Assembly: GCA_016186715.1 (NCBI GenBank)
Contig: JACPLA010000027.1
Coordinates: 1 to 34,572 of the forward strand
Origin: Ignavibacteriales bacterium
GTDB taxonomy: Bacteria > Bacteroidota > Ignavibacteria > UBA10030
Reading direction: 5' to 3'
Length of the DNA: 34,572 bases
The notes under the pieces: model-generated
Seen by the model: only the letters and a program-made list of their open reading frames with translations
Told to the model about the DNA's origin: nothing
Database searches by the model: none
Program-made: the position numbers and the translations under genes
In this document: piece by piece, positions 32,628-34,572 of the stretch
Layout: the number at the start of each line of letters is the position of its first letter
How positions within the stretch are numbered: position 1 is the stretch's first letter

Positions 32628-34572
32628 TCAAGGACTCCACCAGTAGGTAAGCTTCAAGGAAAAGACATTGTTCGGCGTGGCGCGAAGAATTTGCGAAAAA
32701 TCCCTTCCCAGGCGAAACATTCCGTACTGACTCTCCAGATTCACTTTCTCGTTCGTCCAAACGACATACAAGGTCGACCCCGGCAGGTACTCCCACCGGA
32801 GCACCGTATTGATGCGAAGCGACTTGAAATTGAAAGTGGGATCGGAAGCGGGTGACGCCGGGATAAAGCTGAAGGTCGACGGACGAGCAAGCTGCTTGAA
32901 TCCAGTGTACTCTCCGGCTGTGAGATATGGCTGCAGATAGACCTGAAAGCTCAAGGCGGGTGTGAACGTCCAGTTCGCCCGGACATTGGCCGAGGCCGTG
33001 CGCTGATGGAGGGTCGCGAACAGGTACCGCTTCCCAAAGGTTTCAATGGCCGCCGCGTCTTCGACGACATCCACAAATTGCGCGGTAACATAGTGGCGCT
33101 CGTACGACGGTCCCAGGCTGAGATTGAGCGTTGTTGTCACTCTCCAATTCATCGTCACGGTCAGAGTGTAGTCCCATCCGCCGGACTTCCCCCGATCACC
33201 CAGAAGAGAGAAAGACCCGTTGACGTCTTCTCTGGAATCGCTGTAGATACCCAGGTAGCCGAAATAGCTCGGAAGCGATTTCATAAGGGGTCCGCCCCTT
33301 GTTCTGCGATCATCAAAAAATTCCGTGTTATATCCCGCAAGGAACCATCCGCCCCAATAATTCAGCAGTTGGGCCTCCGTTCCCAGGTGGTAGGTCTCGC
33401 CAGTCTTGATCCCGCCGAAATTGTGCTCCCTCAGATAGGCTGTCCACACAGATTTCGTTCGAAACAAGGGATCGGGTTCGTACCACCAATACCCGGTGTA
33501 GATGTGCATGTTCACGATATCGGCGAACGGGTGAAATCCAAGATCGTTCGATTCGAAACCGGGGGAAATAAATCCGGCAGCCGCGTTGAATCGCCAATTT
33601 CCCTTATCCTTCGCCATCCAGATTCTGCCTGCCCATCCGGTTAAGGTTGTTGTTCCTGAATCAACATCCACGTGATGCGCGTCCGGTTTCTGGAAGTAAT
33701 GACGTGGGGATTCCTGAAGGTCCCGAAGCTGTGATTCCGATCCGACAACATGCGTCAGTCCGGTCCATCCAGTGACGACCCATTCCTTTTCCTCATCAAG
33801 GAAAGACCAGCCATCGAGACCGAACGAAACCGCCCGTCGGGAAAGCAGATCCTCCAGCTGTGCGGTTCGAATGCCCCTTTCGACAAACGTAGCGACGGCT
33901 CCGACCGCGTGCCGTGAATCCATGAATTGCTTTTGGGCCCGTACGACTCCATAGAAAGTCAACGGTTCGATTTCTTCCGTGAACCGAGTGCCGGCCGAGT
34001 CGATTCGCCCGTATTCCCGATCGGTCAGCGCTGTCAAGCCGGCCAATGACCATCCGTCCTGAGTCTTCCCGCTTACTTTGGCGGCTCCCAGGATCGTGGT
34101 CCGATCGGGGATGTCCTTGAATCCGTCGTGGGTGGTATTCCCTTGCGGGGCGCGGCCGATTCGACGGCTGTAGAAAAAGCTCGGGTCGCTCCAGTTGAGG
34201 TCGATATACGAAGCTGCCCCTCCGCGGCCAAACGCGAGGATGTTCGACCCCTCGATAAAGAAGGGACGCTTCTCAGCGAAGAAGGTCTCGTAGGCGGTGA
34301 GATTTACCACGGCCGGATCCACTTCAACCTGGGCAAAGTCCGGATTCACAGATACATCAAGCGTAAAGTCACCGCTGAGCCCGATCTTCGCGTCCGCTCC
34401 GGCACCGCCGAGGTAGTCGCGCCCAAAGGCGAATGGGTCGTTTCTCCCCTGGTTGAACGATGCAACCTGCGGGGATTGCAGGAACTTGCGAGTAAAGGCG
34501 ACGTAAGGGCGGAGTTCGATCCGGGGCGGAGGTTGGATGCCATCGATCCCGGTGAGCGGAAGCCAGTGGGAC
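32628..34572 (-). CDS. DUF5916 outer-membrane beta-barrel protein, C-terminal 648 residues; start beyond window
   Basis: The minus-strand frame is open to the right edge and ends with TGA at 32628-32630. Diagnostic DUF5916 motifs are present near the edge: GGAGADAKIGLSGDFTLDVS, then NPDFAQVEVDPAVVNLTAYE and EKRPFFIEGSN, followed by FFYSRRIGR. The rest is a long series of alternating amphipathic strands with aromatic ends (GYWWYEPDPLF, TLSLGPSYERHY), finishing in WWSP, consistent with an outer-membrane beta-barrel. Full family members start with a signal peptide and a carbohydrate-binding family 9-like domain, which here lie outside the window. Function is unproven; a role in surface binding or transport is assumed for the family. 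It converges on the cyclase gene with no base between the stops. Confidence 0.9.
   Translation of the reverse strand, partial: SHWLPLTGIDGIQPPPRIELRPYVAFTRKFLQSPQVASFNQGRNDPFAFGRDYLGGAGADAKIGLSGDFTLDVSVNPDFAQVEVDPAVVNLTAYETFFAEKRPFFIEGSNILAFGRGGAASYIDLNWSDPSFFYSRRIGRAPQGNTTHDGFKDIPDRTTILGAAKVSGKTQDGWSLAGLTALTDREYGRIDSAGTRFTEEIEPLTFYGVVRAQKQFMDSRHAVGAVATFVERGIRTAQLEDLLSRRAVSFGLDGWSFLDEEKEWVVTGWTGLTHVVGSESQLRDLQESPRHYFQKPDAHHVDVDSGTTTLTGWAGRIWMAKDKGNWRFNAAAGFISPGFESNDLGFHPFADIVNMHIYTGYWWYEPDPLFRTKSVWTAYLREHNFGGIKTGETYHLGTEAQLLNYWGGWFLAGYNTEFFDDRRTRGGPLMKSLPSYFGYLGIYSDSREDVNGSFSLLGDRGKSGGWDYTLTVTMNWRVTTTLNLSLGPSYERHYVTAQFVDVVEDAAAIETFGKRYLFATLHQRTASANVRANWTFTPALSFQVYLQPYLTAGEYTGFKQLARPSTFSFIPASPASDPTFNFKSLRINTVLRWEYLPGSTLYVVWTNEKVNLESQYGMFRLGRDFSQILRATPNNVFSLKLTYWWSP

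Overview
This is a moderately GC-rich bacterial chromosome segment with densely packed genes on both strands and no rRNA, tRNA, CRISPR array, phage gene or transposase. The best guess for origin is the Bacteroidota/Chlorobiota/Ignavibacteriota (FCB) group. The reasons are many starts without a Shine-Dalgarno, one promoter of the Bacteroidota form (TTTG, 20 nt, TAnnTTTG), a DUF5916 outer-membrane protein, long TPR-cyclase signalling proteins, and dispersed TCCGCC/GGCGGA palindromes and heptamer arrays. This placement is inference.

Layout. 1-398 (minus): start of a cysteine synthase gene. Its leader holds a promoter and a 31-codon reading frame ending CSCCCCACC-stop, which looks like a cysteine-sensing leader peptide. 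435-1266 (minus): archaemetzincin behind a small membrane-anchored Fis-type DNA-binding protein. 1567-2302 (minus): a lipoprotein with its own terminator. 2456-5518 (plus): a hairpin leader, then an M50 peptidase, a DUF1611 protein and diaminopimelate decarboxylase as a tight operon. 5530-11373 (plus): CusF-Sco1 copper protein, fused homocysteine methyltransferase/methylenetetrahydrofolate reductase, a GHL10 glycosidase-like lipoprotein, and a coiled-coil response regulator. 11351-13987 (minus): an aminotransferase, nucleotidyltransferase and CDP-alcohol phosphotransferase, translationally coupled, probably making an amino-alcohol (or aminophosphonate) lipid head group. 14042-16189 (minus): a UvrD-like helicase broken by an insert made of dispersed-repeat sequence. 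16306-19839 (plus): acetate kinase, an HMA-AraC fusion regulator and a Hsp90/MORC-like ATPase. 19941-21941 (minus): a DinG-type helicase. 22087-26626 (plus): CopZ, CopB-type and CopA-type ATPases. 27072-32627 (plus): a Bor-like lipoprotein, glucan phosphorylase and a class III adenylate cyclase with TPRs. 32628-34572 (minus): a DUF5916 barrel protein cut by the window edge.

Themes. Copper handling recurs: Sco/CusF, a regulator with a copper-type MxCxxC domain, a chaperone and two P1B ATPases. Sulfur and one-carbon metabolism appears in cysteine synthase and the methionine enzyme. Three gene starts (5601, 13987, 16418) sit directly behind degenerate 7-nt tandem arrays. The most striking item is the polycysteine leader peptide upstream of cysteine synthase, which makes biological sense as a cysteine-supply sensor and was not expected in this kind of genome.
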